Shown here in pieces: positions 48,954 to 64,000 of a stretch of 64,000 nucleotides of DNA. The stretch lies in contig JAXIVH010000024.1 of the NCBI GenBank assembly GCA_036785325.1, positions 5,298,198 through 5,362,197 of the forward strand, read 5' to 3'. How positions within the stretch are numbered: position 1 is the first letter of the stretch; every line of letters starts with the position of its first letter. Under the pieces are notes generated by a model. That model did not search any database and was not told the origin of the DNA. It saw only the letters and a list, made by a program, of their open reading frames with translations. This DNA is from Urophycis tenuis. Taxonomy: Eukaryota; Chordata; Actinopteri; Gadiformes; Phycidae. Position numbers and translations under genes: made by a program.

Positions 48954-49141
48954 GGTGACTGTCTCACCAAATGTGAGGGTAGAAAGACTAAAGATGAAAC
49001 CTCTGTGCTCAGTAAAACCATCCATTCTTCATACATGAGATTAAAGGACCCACTGTAACCCCATCCGGTCCTGCCTGCAGGATGTGCAGCAGACCGGAGA
49101 CAGCCTGTCCTCACAGCTCTGGGACTCACTGGACAGGGTCT
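48954..49141 (+). pseudogene. calcoco1: Duplicated fragment of calcoco1 intron 4/exon 5
   Basis: It nearly matches 52770-52940: the intron end (tgagggtagaaagactaaag, catccattcttcatacatga), the acceptor ctgcctgcag, then exon start gatgtgcagcagaccggaga cagcctgtcctc. After that the copy diverges and meets a TAG. It is an unattached copy about 4 kb upstream of the real exon. Confidence 0.85.
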
Positions 49142-50507
49142 AGAGGTGCACTATTCTGTTGTCACCACAATGTCAAACTGTAGTTTATCCTCTGTAGCGA
49201 CAGTGTAGTCAGCCTTTGTGTTTCATGATCAGCGATGAAACGGTTGACCCTCAACAAACCTGGGGCTCCTGGTGGGGGAAATTATAACGAGTACGTTTTT
49301 CCTGACATTACTAGTGATGTGAACTACAGCTCTTGTTACTAAATGAGGTTCATAAAATGTTTCATAAGCAAATAAAACGTAACCATGAGGTGCAGGTTGG
49401 GTAATGGTTTGGACAGCATATCATTTTATGAATGGTTTCCCAGCACCTGCACCAGCTGATGTCAAACACATTCCCTGTGTCCATGTTCAGCATCATATAG
49501 GACCCATAGTGACACAATGGCCCAGGGTGTCTGGCCCAATGTCACCTCCCAGTCTGAGCTCCTCTTTGTTGTTCAACTCCTGGAGGATCTCAGCATACTG
49601 GCTGATCCATATGGGATAAAGGCCCCATGGGGGTTTATACCCACATTTCTATAATACCTGGTCTCGGCGTTGACCATCACTTTCAATGTATCAAGAACTT
49701 AAGTGCAGAAGTTGAGTCTGGATTGAGTTTAAACTACACTTCACACCAGCTGTGTATCTTCTGTTGGACAATTGTGTAATTACTGGTAGTGTGGTCACAT
49801 AGGAAGGAAGTCAAACATTGCAATTGCTTTCTGTTATTGAGTACAACTTTGGACTCAACTTTGGACATTGGACATTCATTGAGCCATTCAGGAAACTGGT
49901 TCCTGACTCAGCACTCTCATCCTGTGCGTAATGTGATTGCACCTGACAAGTGACCTGAAGGCAAGCTGTCAGTAAGTATCAGCCTGGTCCAGTGTCTCCT
50001 GCAGTCACAGCCCAGTCATCTGTGTGTGATGAGCAGAAATGTCTCAAAGAAGTCTGCACCTGACATGAGTGGTCGCAGGTCAGCAATGGTCAAAACGTCC
50101 CAGTAGGTGGTCTTTGTAAACAAGGTTCTTTTGGACCTCTTTGAGGTGCTTGGTGGTCTGTGGGGAAAGTGTCAGCTGCAATAGATAAGACCACCCAGAC
50201 TGATCAACGTACTGGGCATCACTGGAATCAACCAGGTGGAGGCAAATGTGGAGTCATCATAATATGGTCATCCAGAGAAAATGAAAGTCAGATTGAGTTT
50301 TTTCCACTGGAGTATTGAAGACTGTTTGCATTTAATGTCACCTGGACTTGTAAACAAAAGTACATAATTAGTTGCTTCTTTGGGGTTTCAGCGTTTGCCC
50401 TGACGTCTGTCCCCCCACTCACATGCTCAGTAGAGAAACAACAACAGTGTATCACAGTATCACCCTGCTCGCCAACATCACTGGTCCTTTTTGGGGTGTG
50501 AAGTAGC

Positions 50508-50509
<2 letters not shown>

Positions 50510-50592
<83 letters not shown>
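50510..50592. repeat. (CA)n microsatellite
   Basis: About 41 CA steps, uninterrupted, upstream of calcoco1. Confidence 0.95.
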
Positions 50593-50594
<2 letters not shown>

Positions 50595-50765
50595 TGAGTT
50601 CTAGTAAATTAAATGGTATTCAGACAGCTGGCAGTTTATGCTATTAATAAGTGGCCAGTGGTATTTTAAATACTTAGTGCCTCACCACTTCTACTGAGAA
50701 ACATATTGTGCAACACCTAAAGCATGAGCAGCAGATTCCACGTATCATGTTATAGCCTTTCTGAA

Positions 50766-50846
50766 ATGGGAGATGTAGTCTGTACTTTGAATGCCATTAC
50801 ATTGGCATGTGTTATGTATTGTGTTCTCTGGGACTACATCTCCCAT
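50766..50846. promoter_or_regulatory. calcoco1: Inverted pair of ZNF143-like motifs, candidate calcoco1 promoter
   Basis: atgggagatgtagtc and gactacatctcccat are perfect 15-bp inverted copies 51 bp apart. The right copy continues gagtgc, close to the ACTACA-TCCCA-ATGC promoter element bound by ZNF143/THAP11. A donor-like CACAG|GTGCGT at 51008 could end a non-coding first exon that splices to the acceptor at 51436. Confidence 0.4.
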
Positions 50847-51441
50847 GAGTGCGCTGTGTTGGTACCCCATCCACATGCTACAAGTCCTGCAGCTGACCGG
50901 CAGACAGGTCACTTTGGATGAATGCGACTTCAAAGGCCGAGGCAGATCAGCGTTAAAGGAAGCCTTCTCAGGACGCAATAAGCTCCACTTTAAGCTCCAC
51001 TCCACAGGTGCGTTCTAAGAGGTTGTACGTGAAATTAACAGCTAACATTTAGGTTAGATTGTCATGTGTACATTTATATCTGAACAAAAATATTTGAAAT
51101 ATTGTATATTGCCATGCAACCATCTTGTTAAACGTGTGTAATTACTGAAATCAAGCTTTTTGGAAAGTTTTTGTGAAAGTATAAAATTGAGTAACTTACA
51201 TTCAAGAAGAATGGCCAATTCAGCAGTAGAGTGAACTATCCCCTGGACTATTCGCTATAAAGCTCTGTGTGTCAGGAACGTTTTGACTCGTGTTGTTTAC
51301 CAACATCTTGGAAGCGTAGACCTCCATGACCAAGCAGCATACCGGGCCTAAATATACGATCATCTTTCACCAGCTGTTCCTCACTGGCCTCCACGCTGAC
51401 AACATTAAAGCATATCCATAACTCCGCTCAACGCAGCCTCC

Positions 51442-56212
<4,771 letters not shown>

Positions 56213-56733
56213 AGTCACAGGCGCCCCTTGTGGTCACACTGGGAAGTGATGTTTACTTCCACCGCTGATGACTGGTCGTGTTCAGGAGCCCAGTACTGTG
56301 ATGTAGGGCCTATTATACCTATGTACTGTCAATGTCTTAAAACCAAATGATCACAGCTTTTGACCGTTTGTGTGCAATATCCTTTTGCAGAATTAGTTGT
56401 AAACTTTCATCAGTGTAACGTCACACTTACCTGTGAAAATAGGGACAATAGAAAAAAGTCAATAGAAAGATCGACATGGTAGGCCTACGTGTATTTGGTT
56501 CCATGTTAGTTATGTTTTAAACTTCAATGTGTGTTCAGGTTATATGATGTGTTGTGTAATATTTAATGCTGTTATAATGTTTTTAACGTGTTTTTGAGGA
56601 TGTTACTCGTGACTTCTGGATGTGAATCCTGATAGAATTGTGACATTAGTTGTTGAATTGCGCATAAAGTGTGAGTTGATTGGATGAGGACCGTCAGGGA
56701 GGAGTGATTCTGGATGTTCCGTTCTTAAAAGTC

Positions 56734-56739
56734 AATAAA
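56734..56739 (+). terminator. calcoco1: Candidate calcoco1 polyadenylation signal
   Basis: AATAAA about 520 nt after the TGA in the terminal exon. Confidence 0.6.
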
Positions 56740-56764
56740 TGCACATGTATAGAGTCTGTCGTCT

Positions 56765-58720
56765 AGCATCCTGCACATGACGGGGAGTTATCACAGAGAA
56801 CGATAACAATGACTTCAATTTGAAACCGAATTATACGTTAAAATTGATTATTTATCAAAATACTAGAACAACATCACAGTCAAAAAAAACAGCAAAAGTT
56901 TGACACACTTTCATAAACATGTAAAACATCAACCACCATCTTGGAAGGTTCTTTGGTATATTGTACTGTAAGACAACACTAATAGCCCTACTGAGAATTT
57001 TAAGTCAACATTTTGAGTTAATGGGCTGAGTGAAATCCCTGAATAATCAATTCAAGAGGTTTTGCATACTAACAAGCTTCCCAAACAAAGATATATTGCA
57101 ATAATCAACAGTAACACAAATATATTCAAAGAATTCCAAACAAAGAACAGAAAAATGACATCCTTAGATTTAAAATAAGTCTTACATGATAAAATATTTG
57201 ACTTTGACAATGAAACACAGAAGTGCACATGTGTGATCTGATGTGTTGGGAATGGGAGAGAAGTTCTGAGTCCCGACTGGAGGCTGCAGCTCCCGCTGGT
57301 CAGTTGCTGTGACAGCCTGTAGCTCACGTTCCTCTGCATCTTCAAGCCTTGATGCTTTTCAAACACCTCAGTCCGCCAGCCATGCTTTTGGCCATCAGGG
57401 TTTGTCTTGCATCCATGGTTTCCAGAGTTCCATTTCACACCACAAAAAAAGACAATATATTTGATTAAAGCTTATACCTCAGCATGTCTTTGTAAAGTCG
57501 TGCATGGAGCCGTCCAGGCCCTGCAGTCTGACGGGGGAACGTCCAGGCCCTGCAGTCTGAGGGGGGACGTCCAGGCCCTGCAGTCTGAGGGGGGACGTCC
57601 AGGCCCTGCAGTCTGAGGGGGGACGTCCAGGCCCTGCAGTCTGAGGGGGGACGTCCAGGCCCTGCAGTCTGAGGGGGGACGTCCAGGCCCTGCAGTCTGA
57701 GGGGGGACGTCCAGGCCCTGCCGGCTGTGCAGTGGTGTGTGTGACGGGTGGGTTTGGCGTGTTGGGTTCACACATTCAGGGTTCATCGTTAAGAGACAAC
57801 TTCAGGAACTATGGAAGTACGGCTGCATGGCGTCGTCCTGTAAGTGACAGGGGTTGTCATTGTGTAGTGATTGTAGAGTCCCATCAAGGTCAACACAGAG
57901 TTGCTCTGTATCATAGCTGATGCTCCAATATATTGGTTTATTAAAGACTGCACCCACGCGGTGCAGTCACCCTGAGTTATTGTACATGTAATGTGTCCTA
58001 TGATTTCAGAACCGTTCCATATCTTCAGCATCATCAGCCCAACATAAGTGTTGAGCATGCAGGCTATAAACTAAACTGCAGACCTGATATTGATCAATAT
58101 GTTTAAGGCTCTCTCGTGCTCTCCTATGTGCTGATGCCTCTTTGAGAAATTAATACCAATGATAATCGAAACAAAGATTCTTCCATCAAACACTAACAGG
58201 ACTCACTGAAAAGCTTACAAAACATAGTCAAACACAGCGCAAAGCCACACCCACATCTCCAAACCTCCGTGGGGCAGCACTAAGCCACGCCCATCCCTCC
58301 TTGGGGGACATTGCTAAGCCACGCCCACCTGCCCCTCCCTCCATGGGAGACAGTGCTGGGCCACACCCACCCATGAGAGAAACAACGTACATGCTGCAGG
58401 AGAAAAAACAGAAATAGAAAAATAATGTTTATATTTTCAAAATTGAATAAAGTTGCTCCTGAAAAGGCATCTGTGGAGACCCCATGATGGATTGTGCTCG
58501 TGTGTAGCGTGTTTGTAGCGTGTATGTAGCATGTTGTCACTGTGGGGACACGCCAGACGGTGCCGTAGTGCATCTTCCTCAGCCCCGCCCACTGTCATGG
58601 CCACCCTGCGGGGGTCCGCCAGGCGCTGTGCTGGGTGGTTCTCAAACTCTTTTGTTTGGCAGAGTACGCGCGTCCAGCCTTCACTGGGATCTGCTGCTTT
58701 GCCCCTCCCCCGATGGTCAG

Positions 58721-58761
<41 letters not shown>

Positions 58762-58947
58762 TGGGCGCGTGTGTCCTGACCTATATACACCGCCAGTGGG
58801 GGGGGGGGGGGGGGGGTCTCTCTGCCCGGACAGAGTCTCTACGTGTGAATGGCTGAAGTCTCTCTCGCTCTCGCTCTCGCTCTCTCTCGCTCTCTCTCGC
58901 TCTCTCTCTCTTCCACTGCTCCCCCTCTCCCCCCGGTAACAATCTCT
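56765..58947. other. Between calcoco1 and rarg; includes rarg 3' UTR
   Basis: No further gene recognised. A minus-strand AATAAA (tttatt, 57937-57942) could end the rarg transcript. It also contains degenerate copies of a ccacgcccac-type unit (58240-58375), (GT)n at 58724-58760, a 19-base G run at 58798-58816 and a CTCTCG tract at 58858-58912. Confidence 0.45.
57510..57722. repeat. 28-bp minisatellite, 7-8 copies
   Basis: Units gtccaggccctgcagtctga plus ggggggac, nearly identical. Confidence 0.95.
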
Positions 58948-61044
58948 TCATGGCAGTCTGGCCGCCTCCCCCCATAGCTCTGCGTCACCGCCTCCCCCCG
59001 CCTCCCCCCCATCTCCCTCCTCTTCTCTCCCTTTCTGCTGCGTGGCCGAGCAGGACGGGGCTCTCTCCTCCTGCTCCTTCTTGATGGTCTGGGGTGGACC
59101 CCCGGCCGGCGGCGCCGCCGAGGGGGGCGGGTCTGCGGGGGCGGGGCCGGCGGCGGAGGCGGGAGGCTTGTCCCCAGAGTCACTGCTGTCCTCGAAGGCC
59201 TCGGGGTTCTCTAGCATCTCTCTGATCAGCGGCGGCATCGGACCTGGGATCTCCATCTTCAGGGTGATGGCTCGCTCTGCACCTGTGGACACGTGATGCA
59301 CACACACACACACATGAATATACACACCTGTGGACACCTGACACACACACACACACACACACACATGAATATACACACCTGTGGACACGTGACGCACACA
59401 CACACACATGAATATACACACCTGTGGACACCTGACACACACACATAAATAAGCCCATGTCTATGTATGTATGTATGTTGTTTGACGTATAGAAGGCCCA
59501 ACATGAGCAATGTGTGTTGATGTATGTACGTTATGTCAGCGTCACATCACATGAGTACTGCACTGTTTGGAAGCAGAGGGTTTGGAATGGCCTTTGATTG
59601 TGTTGGTAGTCGTGTTGTGTTGCTCATTGTTTAGTAACTAATGGTGAGATGATGAATCATGATGACTTGTGAAACAGTGGTCCTCATGAGAGACAACACA
59701 CAGTTCATCTAAGCCCAGGAGACAGTGTATTGGCGTTGCTGTAGGATTTTACATGAGGCCTACTGCAACTGTTGAGGACTCTCAATATCGTGTAAAGTAT
59801 TAGCAACTAAAACTCCCATGATGGCCCCTGGTGTAGAGGTGGGTTCAGAGGTGAATCGTACTGATTAGAACTACAACATGTATTTGAAGTACGATCTTCA
59901 CTCGTATTCTTCATACTAATCTGGAACCCCCCAGAGATGTGACCCCTGACCCCGGCCATCGCCTCAGGGGGACTGACCCTTGGTGCTGATCCCTCGGAGG
60001 TCGGTGACCTTCATCAGCATGCGGGGGAACATGTGGGGCTTGTTGGGCCGACGGCGCCGGGCGTAGATCTTCAGGGCCTCCAGCAGCGGCTCCTGGAGCT
60101 GGTCCACCTTGTGGGGCTCCTCCAGGTCCATGCGGTCTGGAGGGGGGACACACCAGAGATTAAACCTCACGCTGGAGGTGCCCGTGGCCCGACCTCCAGC
60201 CGCCCACCGGACCCCTCCCGCCACAGTACCTCCGCAGATCAGGCAGATGGCGCTGAGCAGGCCGGTCTCCGTGTCGTCCATCTCCAGCGGCAGCAGCTGC
60301 ACGGCAAAGGAGAACACTGGGTCGGTGAGCGGCCCGAAGCCCGCGTTGTGCATCTGGGTGCGGTTCAGCGTCAGGCCGTCCGAGAAGGTCATGGTGTCCT
60401 GCTCGGGGGTGTAGCGTGTGCAGATCCTCAGCATCTGGGGGGAGGAAGGGGGGGAGGAAGGGGGGGAGATGGATCACGATGGGGGGGACACGAGGGTGTG
60501 GACACAGAGACGTGGTCTAGAGAGGACCGGAGACTGGAAGGAAGGAGGACTAGGAGGAGCGGAAGGAGACGCAGTCGGGTGAGCAAATGACAGCAGAATA
60601 GAAGGGAGGAGGAAGAGGAGGAGGAGGAGGAGGAGCAGGAGGAAGAGGAAGAGGAGAAGGAGGAGGAGCAGGAGAAACAGGGGGAGCAGGAGGAGGAAGA
60701 GGAGGAGGAGGAGCAGGAGGAACAGGAGGAGCAGGAGAATGAGGAGTAGGAGGAGCAGAAGGAGGAGGTCCTACCAGGATGTCCAGGCATGCAGACTTGA
60801 GCAGGGTGATCTGGTCAGCGATGGTCAGGGTGGTGAAGCCTGGCAGCCGCTTGGCGAACTCCACAATCTTGATGATGCACTTGGTGGACAGCTCGCTGAA
60901 CTTGTCCCACAGGCCCAGGTCCAGCTGCACCCGGTGGTCCGCACTCGAGTTCTGAGAGGAGAAGGGACGCGTTGTACTGAGCCCGCCTCAGCATTTTCTG
61001 TGTGTGTGTGTGAACTCATGTAGGTGTATCATGGTGGTGAATCA

Positions 61045-61075
<31 letters not shown>

Positions 61076-61086
61076 CACGGTGGTGA

Positions 61087-61120
<34 letters not shown>

Positions 61121-61130
61121 ACTCACGGTG

Positions 61131-61185
<55 letters not shown>

Positions 61186-61232
61186 CACGGTGGTGAGTGT
61201 GTGTGTGTGTGTGTGTGTGTGTACTCACGGTG

Positions 61233-61281
<49 letters not shown>

Positions 61282-61599
61282 CACGGTGGTGAGTGTGTGT
61301 GTGTGTGTGTGTGTGTACTCACGGTGGTGTATTTTCCCAGCTGTCCCAGTGAGGGGAAGGTCTCCTGGTGGGCTTTGCTGACCTTGCCCACCAGCTCCTC
61401 CAGCTCCACACTCAGCTCATAGCTCTCCAGCAGAACCTCCTCCTTCACCTCCTTCTTACGCTTGTTGCGGTCGTTACGCACAGCTATGGGGGGAGGGAGA
61501 GAGAGAGGGGGAGGGAGGGGGAGAGAGAGAGAGAGGGAGGGAGGGGGAGAGAGAGAGAGAGACAGAGAGGGAGGGAGGGAGGGAGAGACAGAGAGCGAG

Positions 61600-61648
<49 letters not shown>

Positions 61649-61756
61649 GGAGGGAAGGAGAGTGTGCCAGTTTACAAACCAGGCTCTTTTGTATGACTTT
61701 AACCCTTTATAGAAATAAATGCTGTCTGTACTTCTTGAGAAACTTTGTGTGTGTCT

Positions 61757-61838
<82 letters not shown>

Positions 61839-62573
61839 CGCCCCCCCACTCACCTTCTTTAGACATGCCCACCTCGAAGCACCTCTGCAGCCTGCAGTAC
61901 TGGCAGCGATTGCGCGTCACCTTGTTGATCTGGCAGTTCTTGTCGCGATGGCAGGTGTACACCATGTTCTTCTGGATACTGCGGCGGAAGAACCCCTGAG
62001 GAAGGCAAAATATATATATAGGTCAGATCTCTTTTCAAAGTGCGACAGGACGCTCAGTGGAGCGCTGAACGGCGCGCCGTGTCGTGCCTGCAGCGGCCGA
62101 CAGAGGGCAGCACCGCAACACCAATAACACATGAACACATCGCTGAACTATGGGAGAGAAATACATCCTGCAAGTACTGCAGGAAAAATGAGGCCAAAGT
62201 AAATGTACTGTCGGTAAGATTCCGCGAGTGTAAAGAGAGGGACGTTTTACATATTATATTTATTATAATTCTATAGAAAGTCAAGAAACCTACATGGGCC
62301 TATATAAAACTTTCACGCAAACTCCAAATCAAAACAAATCAAGCAGTATGACTTTAATAGCTGAAGCTCGTCGACCACGGGGCTCCGGGCTGCCGCCCCC
62401 CCGCTGGGCCCTGGCCTCGCTCACCTTGCAGCCCTCGCAGGAGCTGACGCCGTAGTGGTAGCCGGAGGACTTGTCCTGGCACACGAAGCATGGCTTGTAG
62501 ACCCGGGGGGGCGGAGGAGGAGAGGGGGAGCTGGGAACCATCTCCTCCGAGCTGCTGCTCTGCGTCTCCACCG
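58948..62573 (-). CDS. rarg: Retinoic acid receptor gamma (RARG), 5' partial
   Basis: Exons in transcript order: 62425-62573, 61854-61995, 61323-61483, 60775-60951, 60230-60434, 59978-60136, 58948-59282, all phase-consistent. It is a ligand-activated nuclear receptor that binds DNA as a heterodimer with RXR. The first exon gives VETQSSSSEEMVPSSPSPPP and the first zinc module (CFVC...CEGCK with P-box). The second gives GFFRRSIQKNMVYTCHRDKN to MSKE. The rest encode hinge and ligand-binding domain (WDKFSELSTKCIIKIVEFAK, LRICTRYTPEQDTMTFSDGL, LLSAICLICGDRMDLEEP) through helix 12 PLIREMLENPE. EEMVPSSPSPPPPPR and the ligand-binding details identify the gamma type. The F domain after ENPEAFEDSSD is Pro/Gly/Glu-rich and unlike human. 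The N-terminal A/B exon(s) lie outside the window. Confidence 0.95.
59283..59455. repeat. ~45-bp CA-rich repeat containing splice-acceptor copies
   Basis: Four copies of acctgtggacac (starts 59281, 59326, 59377, 59420) separated by (CA)n and atgaatata. The first is the real acceptor of the last rarg exon on minus (TCCACAG|GTGCAG). Confidence 0.9.
60585..60768. repeat. GGA-rich purine tract
   Basis: About 180 bp of nearly pure purine on plus (agg, gag, gcagg units) in the rarg intron. It ends within 10 bp of the donor of exon 60775-60951. Confidence 0.9.
61039..61322. repeat. GT repeat with six splice-donor copies
   Basis: Runs of (GT)n alternate with actcacggtggtgagtgtg. The motif starts at 61073, 61121, 61183, 61223, 61279 and 61317; the last is the real donor of the rarg exon 61323-61483. 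A decayed copy is near 61029. Confidence 0.93.
61488..61643. repeat. GA-rich tract
   Basis: GAGAGG/GGGAGG units on plus, hence a CT-rich polypyrimidine tract directly upstream of the rarg acceptor at 61484 on minus. Confidence 0.9.
61747..61838. repeat. (GT)n microsatellite
   Basis: Starts about 10 bp inside the intron from the donor of rarg exon 61854-61995. Confidence 0.93.
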
Positions 62574-62978
62574 CTGCAGGGGGCGCCAGAGAGAGAGCGG
62601 AGGACGACGTCAATACGGAGAGAAGGGGGTGGTGCTGATATGCATACAGGCTCGTAGGGGTTCCATTACACCAGAGGAATAATCCTGTTTGCTCTGGGGG
62701 TGATGGGAGATAATTAAGGAAGAGTGGTCAACATACAGCCTCGCCCCCCCCCCCCCTTAGAGGGACCCTCGGAGGGAAAGTTAAAGGCATTTTGAAGAGA
62801 GAGGGGATGGGGTGTAGGGGCTGATTGGCAGGGGGTTAAAAGGGACACAATTAGCTGATGGCCAGATGGCTCTGCTGATAAAATGCTGATTGGCAGCTGA
62901 AATTTGATTGGCTCCTGTGAGGGGGGAGGGGCTGCATACCTCTGTTGTCTTTGAGTGACATCTGACCGCGTGCACTTG

Positions 62979-63009
<31 letters not shown>

Positions 63010-64000
63010 TTTATGTGTGTGCAGGCGCACGTATGTGTGTGTCTGTGTGTGTGAGTGCGTGCGTGTGTATGTGTGTGTGAGAGTGTGTATGTGTGTGTGA
63101 GTGCGTGCGTGTGTGTTGGGGTGCACAAGTGTCCATTTATTTGGGAGGCCCCTGGCGCAGGCCTGCCTCCATCCCTCCAGCCCATGTGAACAAACAGAAG
63201 CTGCCTGTTTATGAGGCTCGCCTGTCTCTTTATGTTCCTGCTGGCCATGAGAACGCCACACTCATATAACACCATTTGCCGGGCCACAGGCAGCCATTGT
63301 GCTGGTGGAGCGTGGTGGAGCGTGGTGGTCCCGGTGCAGGGCAGTGGGACCCTGGCTGCACCGCCGCCCTCTGGAGCCACACTACCTCACCGGGCCGTCT
63401 CCTCCGTCTCCTACCACCCTGCTGACGGCCCAGAGGAGACTTGAACTGTTTACCTTCATCACCCCGGCTTCACCTCCATGTGCACCCCCACCCCCACCCA
63501 CCCCCGCCCCCGGCTCCTCTTGTTTCCTGGCCCTAAATTTCCTCAGTGCCGGCTGGAAGGGGGTTTAAAGAGGGCCAGGCTCATAAGGTGCCCTATAAAG
63601 TCTGGGAGGGACAGGCCATGGACAGCCCACTGCCTCTGTCTCTCTCTCTCTCTCTGTCCATCTATCTCTCTCTCTCTGTCCCTCTGTCTCTCCTCTCTCT
63701 GTCCCTCTGTCTCTCTCTCTCTGTCCCTCTGTCTCTCTCTCTCTGTCCCTCTGTCTCTGTCTCTCTCTCTCTGTCCCTCTGTCTCTCTCTCTCTCTGTCC
63801 CCCTCTGTCTCTGTCTCTGTCCCTCTGTCTCTGTCTCTCTCTCTCTCTCTGTCCCTCTGTCTCTCTCTCTCTCTGTCCCTCTGTCTCTCTCTCTCTCTCT
63901 CTCTCTCTGCCCCTCTGTCTCTCTCTCTGTCCATCTGTCTCTCTCTCTCTCTCTCTCTCTGTCCCTCTGTCTCTCTGTCCCTCTGTCTCTGTCTCTCTCT
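62574..64000 (-). other. rarg: rarg intron, no further exon seen
   Basis: Upstream intron of rarg to the window edge. It has (GT)n at 62979-63118 with interruptions and the CT-rich tract listed next. Confidence 0.6.
63636..64000. repeat. CT/TCTCTGTCC tract running off the window
   Basis: Repeats of tctctctctctgtccctctg and shorter variants fill the right edge. Confidence 0.93.

Noticed and set aside
60428..60790. Serine/cysteine-rich and proline-rich frames
   Set aside because: Translation of the GGA-rich purine tract in a rarg intron.
63662..63934. Arg/Glu/Asp-rich minus frame
   Set aside because: Translation of the CT microsatellite at the window edge.

Overview
This is vertebrate genomic DNA, almost certainly from a teleost fish. 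Genes are split by GT-AG introns and the proteins match vertebrate families residue by residue. Fish-type SINE tails and MITE-like elements occur, and mono- and dinucleotide repeats and minisatellites are extremely dense. That repeat density resembles cod-like (gadiform) fishes, but the species cannot be fixed from the sequence alone. The order LIMA1 - ZNF740 - SMUG1 - CALCOCO1 - RARG consists of genes that sit on human 12q13.

Layout. (1) 0.7-13.7 kb, minus strand: lima1 (EPLIN). I could rebuild it in nine coding exons with matching phases, giving 729 codons plus a stop signal within 2190 nt. (2) 13.7-19.3 kb: upstream region of lima1, a 110-bp direct repeat, and a CpG-rich segment with a candidate first exon of the next gene. 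(3) 20.5-43.4 kb, plus strand: a znf740 gene. Between the exon for finger 1 and the exon for the ancestral finger 2 it carries 22 extra exons. Each is exactly 84 nt, phase 1-1, and encodes one intact C2H2 finger. This is the striking feature of the window. Human ZNF740 has three fingers; if every exon were joined, this gene would encode 851 residues with 25 fingers. (4) 43.7-45.9 kb, plus: smug1, two coding exons, 279 residues. (5) 50.7-56.8 kb, plus: calcoco1, eleven coding exons, 553 residues. It has a likely GC-AG intron, and its stop codon is the first codon of the terminal exon. (6) 58.9-62.6 kb, minus: rarg from the DNA-binding domain to the stop. The isoform-specific N-terminal exon(s) lie beyond the right edge.

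The genes do not form an operon or pathway: LIMA1 acts on actin, ZNF740 is a DNA-binding factor, SMUG1 repairs uracil in DNA, CALCOCO1 is a coactivator and autophagy-type coiled-coil protein, and RARG is a nuclear receptor. What links them here is repeat biology. Tandem repeats have grown inside exons (LIMA1, CALCOCO1), in 3' UTRs (ZNF740, SMUG1), and, unusually, right across splice junctions, so that splice-donor or splice-acceptor sequence itself is multiplied (LIMA1, two RARG junctions, and a GT run at a CALCOCO1 donor). In znf740 the same tendency has multiplied whole exons.
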